Position numbers and translations under genes: made by a program. The notes below the pieces were generated by a model. The model made no database searches. It was given only the letters and a program-made list of their open reading frames with translations, and was not told the origin of the DNA. A stretch of DNA of 6,084 nucleotides. Origin: Spirochaetales bacterium (GTDB lineage: Bacteria; Spirochaetota; Spirochaetia; SPDA01). Shown one piece after another: positions 1-6,047 of this stretch (positions are counted from its first letter, which is position 1; the number at the start of each line of letters is the position of its first letter). Where the stretch lies: positions 1 through 6,084 of the forward strand of contig SPDA01000135.1 in NCBI GenBank assembly GCA_004525155.1, read 5' to 3'.

Positions 1-1374
1 ATCTTTCAAACCCATGCCCATGATGATCATTTCAACGGTCTGCCCATTCTGCTGCGTTCCGACCACAAGCTGAAGTATTACAGCACGGCACTCGTCCGGG
101 CAACGGTAACCAAAAAGCTATGCTCCCTGATGTGCATAAAGGAACAATCCTTCGGCAATTATTTCGAAATCCACGATCTGAATTTAGATACCTGGAACAA
201 CATCGACGGTCTGGAAGTAATGCCGGTTTTATCGCCTCACCCCCTGGAGACGACCATACTTTTTTTCCGTACCCTGTGGAACGAAGGATACATGAGCTAC
301 GCGCATCTCGCGGACATCTGCTCCCTGGAACTGCTCGAAAAAGCCGTAACCGGGGATAAACTGAAAAACGGTGTATCGAGGGATTTTTTCAACAAGGTAA
401 AAACAGCCTATTTTACGCCTGCGGATATCAAGAAAATCGATATCGGAGGCGGCATGATTCACGGAAACGCCGCGGATTTCGCGGCCGACGGTTCGAAGAA
501 AATTATCTTCAGTCACTCCAGCGGGCCTCTGACGGATGAACAGAAAGAACTCGGTTCCAGCGCCTCTTTCGGACTGGAGGACGTATTAATACGGGGGGAA
601 CAGGATTACCTTAAGCCTGCGGCCATGGGACATTTTAAATCCCTCTATCCCTCCGTCCCACAGCACGATCTCAGGATGCTGCTCAATTGCCCGGCTGTTT
701 CGTTTAATCCCGGCACCATTATCATCCGGAAGGGCGAGGTAAACAGCGACATGTATTTCATTCTTACCGGCCTTCTCGAGTTCATTGTATCGGAAACAGG
801 GATTCGCAATTACCTCGGCAGCGGGTCCATGGCGGGCGAGCTTTCCGGTCTTCTAGGTACCGCGGCAAGGGGCACCTACAGGGCCATAAGCCGGGTCAGG
901 GCCATAAAAATATCCTCCCGCATGTATCATGAATTTGCCGTGCGGAACGACCTGCTGTCCGAAATAAAACAGAATGTTGATAAACGAAATTTTCTGCAGA
1001 ATACCTGGCTCTTCGGGGAAATGATTTCCTGTCCAATAAAAAACAAAATTGCAGGCGTCATGAAGCGGACCGATTTCGAAAGGAACGAAGTTGTCGATTT
1101 CAAAGGTGCTTCAAGGCTGTTCCTTGTCGAATCCGGGCACCTGGAACTTACAGCGGACGACAACCCGGTAGAAACCATAGATTCAGGCAATTTTTTCGGT
1201 GTGGAAATAATACTGTTCGGTACGCGCAAGTATTTTTCCGTCCGCGCGGTTGAAAAATCGAGGACCTACGCCATACCCGGGTCGCTGATACAGGACATCC
1301 CGGTGGTTCAATGGAAGCTTATCGAAACCTTCAAGAAGCGCATGAGGAAAGCGGGATACCTGGCTTCGGGGTGA
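1..1374 (+). CDS. Metallo-beta-lactamase-fold hydrolase fused to cyclic-nucleotide-binding domains (5' partial)
   Basis: The frame is open from the first base, so the start lies outside the window; 457 codons remain. Counting from the first visible codon, residues 4-10 read THAHDDH, the metal-binding T-H-x-H-x-D-H motif of the metallo-beta-lactamase superfamily. Later candidates for metal ligands are H80 (SPHP), D147 before a GGG turn, and H172 (FSHS). Residues about 223-313 form a cyclic-nucleotide-binding domain with the phosphate-binding-cassette pattern G-E-L-x-G-L-L-G-T-A-A-R (E and R both present). Residues about 343-443 look like a second, degenerate copy (F-F-G-V-E, then G-T-R-K). No signal peptide or membrane segment is visible, so a cytoplasmic protein is likely. 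Family knowledge suggests a hydrolase whose activity is gated by cAMP, cGMP or another small ligand; the substrate is unknown. The ATG at 130 is internal, because using it would delete the metal motif. Confidence 0.85.
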   Translation: MFQTHAHDDHFNGLPILLRSDHKLKYYSTALVRATVTKKLCSLMCIKEQSFGNYFEIHDLNLDTWNNIDGLEVMPVLSPHPLETTILFFRTLWNEGYMSYAHLADICSLELLEKAVTGDKLKNGVSRDFFNKVKTAYFTPADIKKIDIGGGMIHGNAADFAADGSKKIIFSHSSGPLTDEQKELGSSASFGLEDVLIRGEQDYLKPAAMGHFKSLYPSVPQHDLRMLLNCPAVSFNPGTIIIRKGEVNSDMYFILTGLLEFIVSETGIRNYLGSGSMAGELSGLLGTAARGTYRAISRVRAIKISSRMYHEFAVRNDLLSEIKQNVDKRNFLQNTWLFGEMISCPIKNKIAGVMKRTDFERNEVVDFKGASRLFLVESGHLELTADDNPVETIDSGNFFGVEIILFGTRKYFSVRAVEKSRTYAIPGSLIQDIPVVQWKLIETFKKRMRKAGYLASG

Positions 1375-1387
1375 AGGCTGTTCAAGA

Positions 1388-1416
1388 TTGACCAAACCCC
1401 CTTCCTGTACTACATT
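1388..1416 (+). promoter_or_regulatory. Candidate sigma-70-type promoter for the hisD-like gene
   Basis: TTGACC (1388-1393) matches the -35 consensus at five of six bases. After a 17-base spacer, TACATT (1411-1416) matches the -10 at four of six. The predicted transcription start falls at about 1423-1425, on the ATG itself, and no Shine-Dalgarno precedes that ATG. If used, the promoter would give a leaderless mRNA. The match could also be chance in a 50-base gap, with the gene simply read through from upstream. Confidence 0.35.
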
Positions 1417-1424
1417 CTTACACT

Positions 1425-2726
1425 ATGCAGCTGACCATACGCGACTGGCGTAACATGAGCAGGGAGGAAAAAGACAGGCTTCTCCTGCGTTCGGAACAGG
1501 ACATAAGGGACGTATCTTCCGGTGTTAAAAATATTCTGGAAGAGGTGCGGACCGGGGGCGACGCGGCCCTGGTTCGTCTCGAGGCGCGATTCGACAAGGC
1601 GGACATCAGCCGGCTTCCCCTCGAAATCGGGGAACCGGAATACACGGAAGCCGAGCGCAGCCTTTCCCGTGAATTGAAGGATGCCCTGCGTTATGCAATC
1701 GAAAATGTGCGCAGATTCCACAAATCCCAGGTCCCTTCAGCGTTACAGTTTTCAGAGGTGCGGCCGGGTATTTTCGCCGGCGAGAAGGCAAACCCCGTAC
1801 CCTCCGCGGGCTTATATGTGCCGAGGGGCAAGGGAAGTTTTCCCTCCATGCTTTACATGACCGCGGTCCCTGCCGCACTCGCGGGTGTTGAAAGGATTGT
1901 TGTCGTTACGCCCCCCAATCCCGGCGGTTCCGTGGATGCCGCCTGCCTGTACGCCGCGAAAATTTCGGGGGTGCATGCCGTATACCGTATCGGCGGCGCC
2001 CAGGCAATTGCAGCCCTCGCCTACGGTACTGAAAGTATTCCGAAAGTGGCAAAAATTATCGGCCCGGGCAGCGCGTATGTGGCGGCGGCAAAACGCCTTT
2101 TGCAGGGTATCGTGGATACGGGGCTCCCCGCAGGGCCTTCGGAATCCGTAATCCTCGCCGACGGTACCGCGGATCCCAATCTCGTAGCCCTTGACCTGCT
2201 GATCGAAGCAGAACACGGGCCCGATTCCTCGGCCCTGCTCATCACGCCTTCCGCGAAGCTTGCGCAGGAAACGGCAAAGCTTCTTCCCGGTCTCGCCGAC
2301 ATGCTTCCCGAACCGAGGCGCGGCTATGTAAAGGAGGTGTTCTCCCGTTACGGAGGCATCATTCTCGCCGGTTCCATGGAAGAGGCTGCGGATATTGTCA
2401 ACCTGTTCGCGCCTGAGCACCTTCAGATTCAGGCCTCGGACCCGAAGGCCCTGCTTCCGCTTATCCGCAACGCCGGTGAAATACTCCTTGGAAGCAGTAC
2501 CCCCTTTTCAGCTGCCAATTACGCGGCCGGGCCTAACGCCGTTCTCCCGACAGGCGGCATGGCGCGCACCTGGTCACCGGTATCGGTGCGCGACTTCATG
2601 AAATTTTCCTCAGTTATCGAAATTACGGCGGAAGGGCTTAAAGGTATGGCCCCTCACGTGAAAGCCCTGGCGGAATACGAGGATTTTCCCGCGCACAAAA
2701 ATGCTTTCACCGGGCGGGGGCTCTGA
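1425..2726 (+). CDS. hisD: Histidinol dehydrogenase family protein (divergent active site)
   Basis: The 433 residues match the usual HisD length, and family motifs run in order: GLYVP (129-133), GGAQAIAALAYGT (190-202), GLPAGPSES (233-241), EAEHGPDS (261-268), APEHLQI (329-335), AGPNAVLPT (368-376) and AHKNA (423-427). True HisD is a zinc enzyme that oxidises L-histidinol to L-histidine with two NAD+, in the last step of histidine synthesis. Against E. coli HisD, the catalytic Glu326/His327 pair is kept (E331/H332), as are His262 (H264), Glu414 (E419) and His419 (H424). However, zinc ligand Gln259 is Glu (E261), zinc ligand Asp360 is Asn (N365), and substrate-contacting His367 is Ala (A372). 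It may therefore be a paralogue that oxidises another alcohol or amino alcohol; no other his gene is in view. The ATG at 1425 has no Shine-Dalgarno, and an in-frame stop at 1389-1391 limits upstream starts. M11 (1455) is an alternative start. Confidence 0.85.
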   Translation: MQLTIRDWRNMSREEKDRLLLRSEQDIRDVSSGVKNILEEVRTGGDAALVRLEARFDKADISRLPLEIGEPEYTEAERSLSRELKDALRYAIENVRRFHKSQVPSALQFSEVRPGIFAGEKANPVPSAGLYVPRGKGSFPSMLYMTAVPAALAGVERIVVVTPPNPGGSVDAACLYAAKISGVHAVYRIGGAQAIAALAYGTESIPKVAKIIGPGSAYVAAAKRLLQGIVDTGLPAGPSESVILADGTADPNLVALDLLIEAEHGPDSSALLITPSAKLAQETAKLLPGLADMLPEPRRGYVKEVFSRYGGIILAGSMEEAADIVNLFAPEHLQIQASDPKALLPLIRNAGEILLGSSTPFSAANYAAGPNAVLPTGGMARTWSPVSVRDFMKFSSVIEITAEGLKGMAPHVKALAEYEDFPAHKNAFTGRGL

Positions 2727-2746
2727 GAATCGCTCCCGGAAAAATT

Positions 2747-4081
2747 ATGACATTTGACAACCTTAATGACGCCTCTACCTGGCTCGAAGAATTTACCAAC
2801 TACGAAAAACATCCCCCCTCAACGGTGGAGGAATACTCCCTTGACCGCATGAATCTCATGCTCGGTGCCTTCGGCAATCCTCAGAACTCCTTTAAAAGCG
2901 TTCACATCGCAGGTTCCAAAGGCAAGGGGTCAACGGCCGCCTTTACCGCGGCAGTCCTGTCTGAGGCCGGTTTCAGGACGGGTCTTTATACCTCTCCTCA
3001 TATCACCACTTACCGGGAGAGAATTAAGGCAGACGGCAGGGAGTTCGATGATGCGGATTACCTTGTATCGATAAACCATATCGCGGAGAGACTCGAAAAT
3101 GACGCAGCCCTGGCCCCGGCCAAAGAAGGAGCCGGTCCCACCACCTTCGAGCTTCTCACCCTGCTCGGGTTCCTCATGTTCAGGGAAGCGGGCTGCGCCT
3201 GGGCTGTCATCGAAACCGGTCTGGGGGGCAGACTCGACGCCACCAACACTCTGCTGCCTGAAATAGCGGTGATAACACCGGTGGAACTGGAGCATACCGA
3301 CATCCTCGGTAAAACTCTCGAAAAAATCGCACGCGAGAAAGCCGGTATAATGAAAGCAGGCAGGCCGGCCTGCATCGGGCATCAGAAACCCGAAGCGGAG
3401 GCTGTCCTGATTCAAAGAGGAGCGGAACTCGGTATACCGGTGTCATTCCTTGCCCGGGAAACAGCCTCCATTTCCTCGCGCAGCGAGGGGGCCGGCACGG
3501 CGGCAGACATCAGGTTTCACTCATATCCGCCAATCCGCACCCCCCTTGGCATGCTGGGGGATTTCCAGGCTGAAAATGCCGCTCTTGCCGCCCTTTCACT
3601 GTACCTGCTCTTCCCGGATTCAATGAACGGCATACCGACAGGGGAGAGGATCTGCCGCGGGCTCTCACTGGCGAGGCTGCCCGGCCGGATGGAGCTAGTC
3701 AGTAAGGATCCGGTCATCATACTCGACGGAGCCCATACGCCGGTTTCCGCGGACAGGCTCTCACGGGCTTTTGTATCGATGTACGGCGGGGAGGGAGTGC
3801 TCCTTTTCGGCTGTGTGTCGGACAAGGATGCGGGAGCAATGGCAAATATACTGGCAGGCTGCTTCAGGCACATCGTCATATCGACACCGGGAACCTACAA
3901 GAAAAGCGTCCCGGAACAGGTTTTTGAAATATACCGCAAACTGAAACCGGACACGCGCTTTGAACCGGACCCGGCACAGGCGCTTTCAGCTGCCCTTGCG
4001 CTGGCCGGGGGCCGGCTTCCGGTCCTCGTTGCCGGCTCCTTTTATATGGCCGCGGAAATCCGGAAACTGCTTGTTTCCTGA
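2747..4081 (+). CDS. folC: Folylpolyglutamate synthase / dihydrofolate synthase
   Basis: A cytoplasmic ATP-dependent Mur-ligase-family enzyme that adds glutamate to folates, and in many bacteria also joins glutamate to dihydropteroate. At 444 residues it is slightly long for the family. Visible motifs: the P-loop HIAGSKGKGST (53-63), YTSPHI...RERI (81-93), ETGLGGRLDATN (156-167), VELEHTDILG (179-188), AREKAGIMK (195-203) whose K198 is the expected carbamylated lysine, LPGRMELV (311-318), ILDGAHTP (325-332), FGCVSDKD (354-361) and the C-terminal GSFYMAAEIR (430-439). Two positions depart from the commonest bacterial form: the P-loop reads GSKGKGS rather than GTNGKGS, and DGAHT replaces DGAHN; both look like family variants, not damage. 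The gene starts 20 bases after the hisD-like stop with only a weak GGA before the ATG, so it is probably co-transcribed with that gene. Whether it has both activities cannot be read from sequence. Confidence 0.93.
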   Translation: MTFDNLNDASTWLEEFTNYEKHPPSTVEEYSLDRMNLMLGAFGNPQNSFKSVHIAGSKGKGSTAAFTAAVLSEAGFRTGLYTSPHITTYRERIKADGREFDDADYLVSINHIAERLENDAALAPAKEGAGPTTFELLTLLGFLMFREAGCAWAVIETGLGGRLDATNTLLPEIAVITPVELEHTDILGKTLEKIAREKAGIMKAGRPACIGHQKPEAEAVLIQRGAELGIPVSFLARETASISSRSEGAGTAADIRFHSYPPIRTPLGMLGDFQAENAALAALSLYLLFPDSMNGIPTGERICRGLSLARLPGRMELVSKDPVIILDGAHTPVSADRLSRAFVSMYGGEGVLLFGCVSDKDAGAMANILAGCFRHIVISTPGTYKKSVPEQVFEIYRKLKPDTRFEPDPAQALSAALALAGGRLPVLVAGSFYMAAEIRKLLVS

Positions 4082-4085
4082 AAGG

Positions 4086-4119
4086 GCCTTTCCGGAAGAA
4101 AGGCAACAAATTTTTCCGG
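4086..4119 (+). terminator. Possible terminator after folC, with two competing hairpins
   Basis: Just after the folC stop, GCCTTTC (4086-4092) pairs perfectly with GAAAGGC (4098-4104) around the 5-base loop CGGAA. A run of five T follows at 4111-4115, six bases beyond the stem, which is further than in a textbook terminator. A second stem, CCGGAA (4092-4097) with TTCCGG (4114-4119), uses the loop of the first and is followed by CTTTTATTT. The two cannot form together. The simplest reading is a weak intrinsic terminator separating folC from the ferritin gene. Confidence 0.4.
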
Positions 4120-4125
4120 CTTTTA

Positions 4126-4154
4126 TTTACGTAATTCCAAAATTTATCTATCTT
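4126..4154 (+). promoter_or_regulatory. Candidate ferritin promoter in an AT-rich gap
   Basis: The stretch 4121-4160 is clearly richer in A and T than the surrounding genes. The best pair is TTTACG (4126-4131) and TATCTT (4149-4154), 17 bases apart, each matching its consensus at four of six positions. The predicted start near 4161 would leave a leader of only about 13 bases, just enough to hold the ribosome binding site. TATATT at 4154-4159 would put the start too late. No convincing Fur-box palindrome was seen, so iron control is not supported here. Confidence 0.28.
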
Positions 4155-4160
4155 ATATTC

Positions 4161-4166
4161 AAGGAG
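4161..4166 (+). promoter_or_regulatory. Ribosome binding site of the ferritin gene
   Basis: AAGGAG lies 7 bases before the ATG at 4174. It decides that start over the in-frame ATG at 4201 (M10). It is far stronger than anything before the hisD-like gene or folC, which fits a ferritin gene that is expressed separately and at higher level. Confidence 0.85.
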
Positions 4167-4173
4167 TACATCA

Positions 4174-4716
4174 ATGATAAACGAGAAAGTTAGAAATATC
4201 ATGAATGAGCAGATTAAGCATGAGCTGGAATCGTACTACGTCTATCTGTCCATGGCCGCATGGTTCCATTCACAGGACCTCGACGGCATGGGTCACTGGA
4301 TGCGCGTACAGGCGCATGAAGAAACGATTCACGCCATGAAATTTTTCGATCACATCACCGACCGGGACGGGACAGTCGGGCTGCTCGATCTGAAGCAGGA
4401 AAAAACAGCCTGGACAAGTGCGGAAGAAATATGGAAAGACGCCTATGCTCACGAACAGTTTATAACAAGCAAGATTCACGCCATCATGACGGTTGTAAGA
4501 AAGGAAGGCGATTTTTCCGCGGAACCCATGCTCAACTGGTTCGTAAACGAGCAGATTGAGGAGGAACTCAACACGCAGAAAATATGGAAGCAGTGTCAGA
4601 CTATGGGGAAAACAAAAGAAGGACTTTTCATGCTGGACAGGGAGCTGGCAGCCAGGATCTTTCCGGCAGGTTCGCCTTTCGATCCCCTGGCCTACCAGCA
4701 GCCGGCGGGGGTCTAG
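4174..4716 (+). CDS. ftnA: Bacterial non-haem ferritin (FtnA type)
   Basis: The protein stores iron in a 24-subunit cytoplasmic shell, oxidising Fe(II) at a di-iron centre and laying down a ferric mineral core. The sequence is a four-helix bundle that aligns without gaps to E. coli FtnA across the active residues. E17, E50 and H53 (A site), E94 and E130 (B site), Q127, the third-site glutamates E49, E126 and E129, and Y24 are all at the same numbers. The ferroxidase centre is therefore complete and activity is expected. No methionine sits where bacterioferritins bind haem (the Met52 position is I52), and this is not a Dps. At 180 residues it is about 15 longer than E. coli FtnA; the extra part is a Pro/Gly-rich tail after residue 163. 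It follows folC but has its own ribosome binding site and a probable own promoter. Confidence 0.95.
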   Translation: MINEKVRNIMNEQIKHELESYYVYLSMAAWFHSQDLDGMGHWMRVQAHEETIHAMKFFDHITDRDGTVGLLDLKQEKTAWTSAEEIWKDAYAHEQFITSKIHAIMTVVRKEGDFSAEPMLNWFVNEQIEEELNTQKIWKQCQTMGKTKEGLFMLDRELAARIFPAGSPFDPLAYQQPAGV

Positions 4717-4720
4717 CTTT

Positions 4721-4963
4721 TCAGGGCAGCCCGGGAAAGGAATCCACGTACTTGATTTTAAAGTCTCCGAAACTGTCCACGATCTGGATTTTGTAATCGG
4801 GGAAACTGTCTACAATCTCCCACTTTCCCGGACCATCGGCAAAGGAACTGACCTGCTGCACGTTCAGGTCCGGGAAAGAGTCTACAACCTCCACCTTGTA
4901 ATCGGGGAAAGAATCAACCAGCTGAATTTTCCCGTAAATTGAAGAAACATCTACCGAAGCCAT
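4721..4963 (-). CDS. Small V-D-S-F repeat protein of unknown function
   Basis: This 80-residue protein is almost entirely repeats with the pattern V-[DS]-S-F-x-[DG]-x-x-[VI]-x-x. Copies begin at V16, V27, V38, V51, V62 and V73, with a degenerate one near V6. Spacing is 11 residues except 13 between V38 and V51, where a GPGKW insertion sits. Segments such as KIQIV and KVEVV alternate polar and hydrophobic residues, suggesting short beta strands joined by SFPD turns; a compact all-beta repeat fold is inferred. It is acidic (13 D/E against 6 K) and has no Cys, His, Arg or Thr, no signal peptide and no membrane segment. A strong AAGGAGG lies 6 bases before the ATG and overlaps the stop of the upstream sugar permease, so it is very likely translated as the last gene of that transport operon. 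It resembles, from memory, the short repeat proteins called DUF6150 (V-D-S-R-Y-E-A-D repeats), but that link is untested and no function is claimed. Confidence 0.8.
   Translation of the reverse strand: MASVDVSSIYGKIQLVDSFPDYKVEVVDSFPDLNVQQVSSFADGPGKWEIVDSFPDYKIQIVDSFGDFKIKYVDSFPGLP
4724..4918 (-). repeat. In-frame 33-base coding repeats of the V-D-S-F protein
   Basis: Six repeats begin at minus-strand positions 4918, 4885, 4852, 4813, 4780 and 4747, i.e. 33 bases apart except one 39-base step. The first and fourth copies share an identical 15-base stretch (4896-4910 and 4791-4805 on the plus strand), 105 bases apart and in frame. The others have diverged at the DNA level while keeping V-D-S-F. 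Confidence 0.85.
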
Positions 4964-4968
4964 TAGAT

Positions 4969-4976
4969 ACCTCCTT
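4969..4976 (-). promoter_or_regulatory. Ribosome binding site of the repeat protein, overlapping the permease stop
   Basis: On the minus strand the junction reads TAAGGAGGTATCTAATG. The permease stop TAA (4977-4975) supplies the first A residues of AAGGAGGT, and the ATG follows 5 bases after that motif. This is close to a perfect anti-16S match. It fixes the start and implies that ribosomes finishing the permease can reinitiate here. Confidence 0.9.
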
Positions 4977-6033
4977 ACTGTCTGACTACCTGTTTTTTCT
5001 TGACAGCCATGGTCCTTGCCGCGTCTATGACGATGGCAATGATAAGGACTGCTCCTTTGACGACCTCCCGCCAGTAATAGGATATGCCCGTAACGGTTTC
5101 AAGGTGCACCATGCCGTTCCTTATAACGCCCAGGATGAGTACAGCGATAATGACGCCGAGAAGGTTCCCTTTGCCGCCGCTTAAACTGACGCCTCCGAGC
5201 ACCACTGCCGTAATCACCTCCAGCTCGGCTCCCGTGCCGGCATCGTCCCGTCCCAGGCTGAGCTGGGCAAGAAGTATAACCCCCGCCAATGAGGCGGTTA
5301 TGCCTGATATCATGTAGGAAAAAAACTTGACCCTGCGGATGTTCACTCCCGCGAGGCGGGCAGCGTATTCGTTGCTGCCTGTGGCGAATATACGCCTGCC
5401 GAAACGCGTGTATTTAAGGACCATGGAGATTAGAACGTACAACACAATTATGTAAATAAGAGTGATGGGAATGACCTGCGGGCTGTCCGGAAACCACTTG
5501 CGTGCTATAAGCAGAAAATTCTGATCGTAAATTCGGCCGGTTTTTAGTATTTCGATTTCCAGCGAGAACCACGAAGCCAGACCGCGGGCAAAGGTCATCA
5601 TGCCGAGGGTGGTAATGACAGGGTTTATACCCAGCCGTGTAATGATAACACCGTTGACGGCCCCGAGCGACGCACCTATGGCCAGGGAAGCTATCACTAC
5701 CAGCCAGGCAGGGAAGCCTGCATCATGGTACAGCACCGCAACTACGGCGGTAAAACCTAGAATAGAACCGACTGAAAGATCCAGGCCGCCGATGAGCAGC
5801 ACGAAGGTCATACCGATGGCCATAATCGCTATGACCGGAATGTTGCTGATAATCGCCTTGAAATTGGTGAAGGAGAAAAAATACGGAGTGGAGACGCTGA
5901 ACACGACCACCAGTATTGTCAGAAGTATGCTGAGGGCGGGCACCATGCTCTTACCGTATACGAATATTTCCGAAAGCCTCTCCCCAAAGGGGCTTTTTGT
6001 GTTTTCTTTTTCAGTTGACGCTTGTTGACCCAT
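4975..6033 (-). CDS. Sugar ABC transporter permease, RbsC family
   Basis: This is the membrane subunit of a carbohydrate ABC importer (BPD_transp_2/RbsC family). It would form the translocation channel with an RbsA-like ATPase and receive sugar from a periplasmic binding protein. Hydrophobic segments lie at about 31-50, 64-82, 87-102, 108-131, 137-155, 186-206, 237-258, 272-308 (probably two) and 322-338. Family motifs: GGLDLSVGS (82-90), the ATPase-contact region ATGSNEYAARLAGVN (217-231), and ITAVVLGGVSLSGGKGN (274-290). At 352 residues it is about 30 longer than E. coli RbsC, owing to a charged N-terminal extension before the first membrane segment. The start is set by AAGGGG 8 bases before the ATG. 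It lies 12 bases after the preceding stop and 11 bases before the repeat-protein ATG, so it is mid-operon. The transported sugar cannot be told from the permease. Confidence 0.94.
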   Translation of the reverse strand: MGQQASTEKENTKSPFGERLSEIFVYGKSMVPALSILLTILVVVFSVSTPYFFSFTNFKAIISNIPVIAIMAIGMTFVLLIGGLDLSVGSILGFTAVVAVLYHDAGFPAWLVVIASLAIGASLGAVNGVIITRLGINPVITTLGMMTFARGLASWFSLEIEILKTGRIYDQNFLLIARKWFPDSPQVIPITLIYIIVLYVLISMVLKYTRFGRRIFATGSNEYAARLAGVNIRRVKFFSYMISGITASLAGVILLAQLSLGRDDAGTGAELEVITAVVLGGVSLSGGKGNLLGVIIAVLILGVIRNGMVHLETVTGISYYWREVVKGAVLIIAIVIDAARTMAVKKKQVVRQ

Positions 6034-6041
6034 AGTGTGTT

Positions 6042-6047
6042 CCCCTT
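6042..6047 (-). promoter_or_regulatory. Ribosome binding site of the permease, overlapping the upstream stop
   Basis: The minus-strand junction reads TAAGGGGAACACACTATG. AAGGGG shares its two A residues with the TAA stop of the preceding frame (6048-6046) and sits 8 bases before the permease ATG. The layout is the same as at the permease/repeat-protein junction. Confidence 0.75.

Noticed and set aside
130..132. ATG at 130 as the start of the left-edge gene
   Set aside because: The frame is open to base 1 and the metal-binding T-H-x-H-x-D-H motif is encoded at 10-30, upstream of this ATG; the true start is outside the window.
1812..2420. 202-codon open frame on the minus strand
   Set aside because: It lies wholly opposite the hisD-like gene, has no family motif or ribosome binding site, and is explained by codon bias of the real gene.
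2930..3415. 161-codon open frame on the minus strand within folC
   Set aside because: Antisense shadow of a well-conserved gene; composition is erratic and no motif is recognisable.
4121..4173. Fur box or other iron operator upstream of ferritin
   Set aside because: The gap is AT-rich, but no match to the GATAATGATAATCATTATC-type palindrome was found.
4717..4740. Bidirectional terminator at the convergent junction
   Set aside because: GGGCAGCCC (4724-4732) and CCCGGG (4730-4735) give only very short stems with tiny loops, and the T/A runs are too short and poorly placed.
4724..4918. CRISPR-like or tandem non-coding direct repeats
   Set aside because: The units are contiguous, 33 or 39 bases long, in frame and conserved at the protein level; there are no spacers and no cas genes.
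4556..4942. 128-codon plus-strand frame running from the ferritin gene across the repeat region
   Set aside because: It overlaps the ferritin gene out of frame, and its repetitive part is the reverse reading of the V-D-S-F repeats, which have a strong ribosome binding site on the minus strand.
5600..6028. 142-codon open frame on the plus strand opposite the permease
   Set aside because: The permease on the other strand has clear RbsC motifs and membrane segments; this frame is its shadow.
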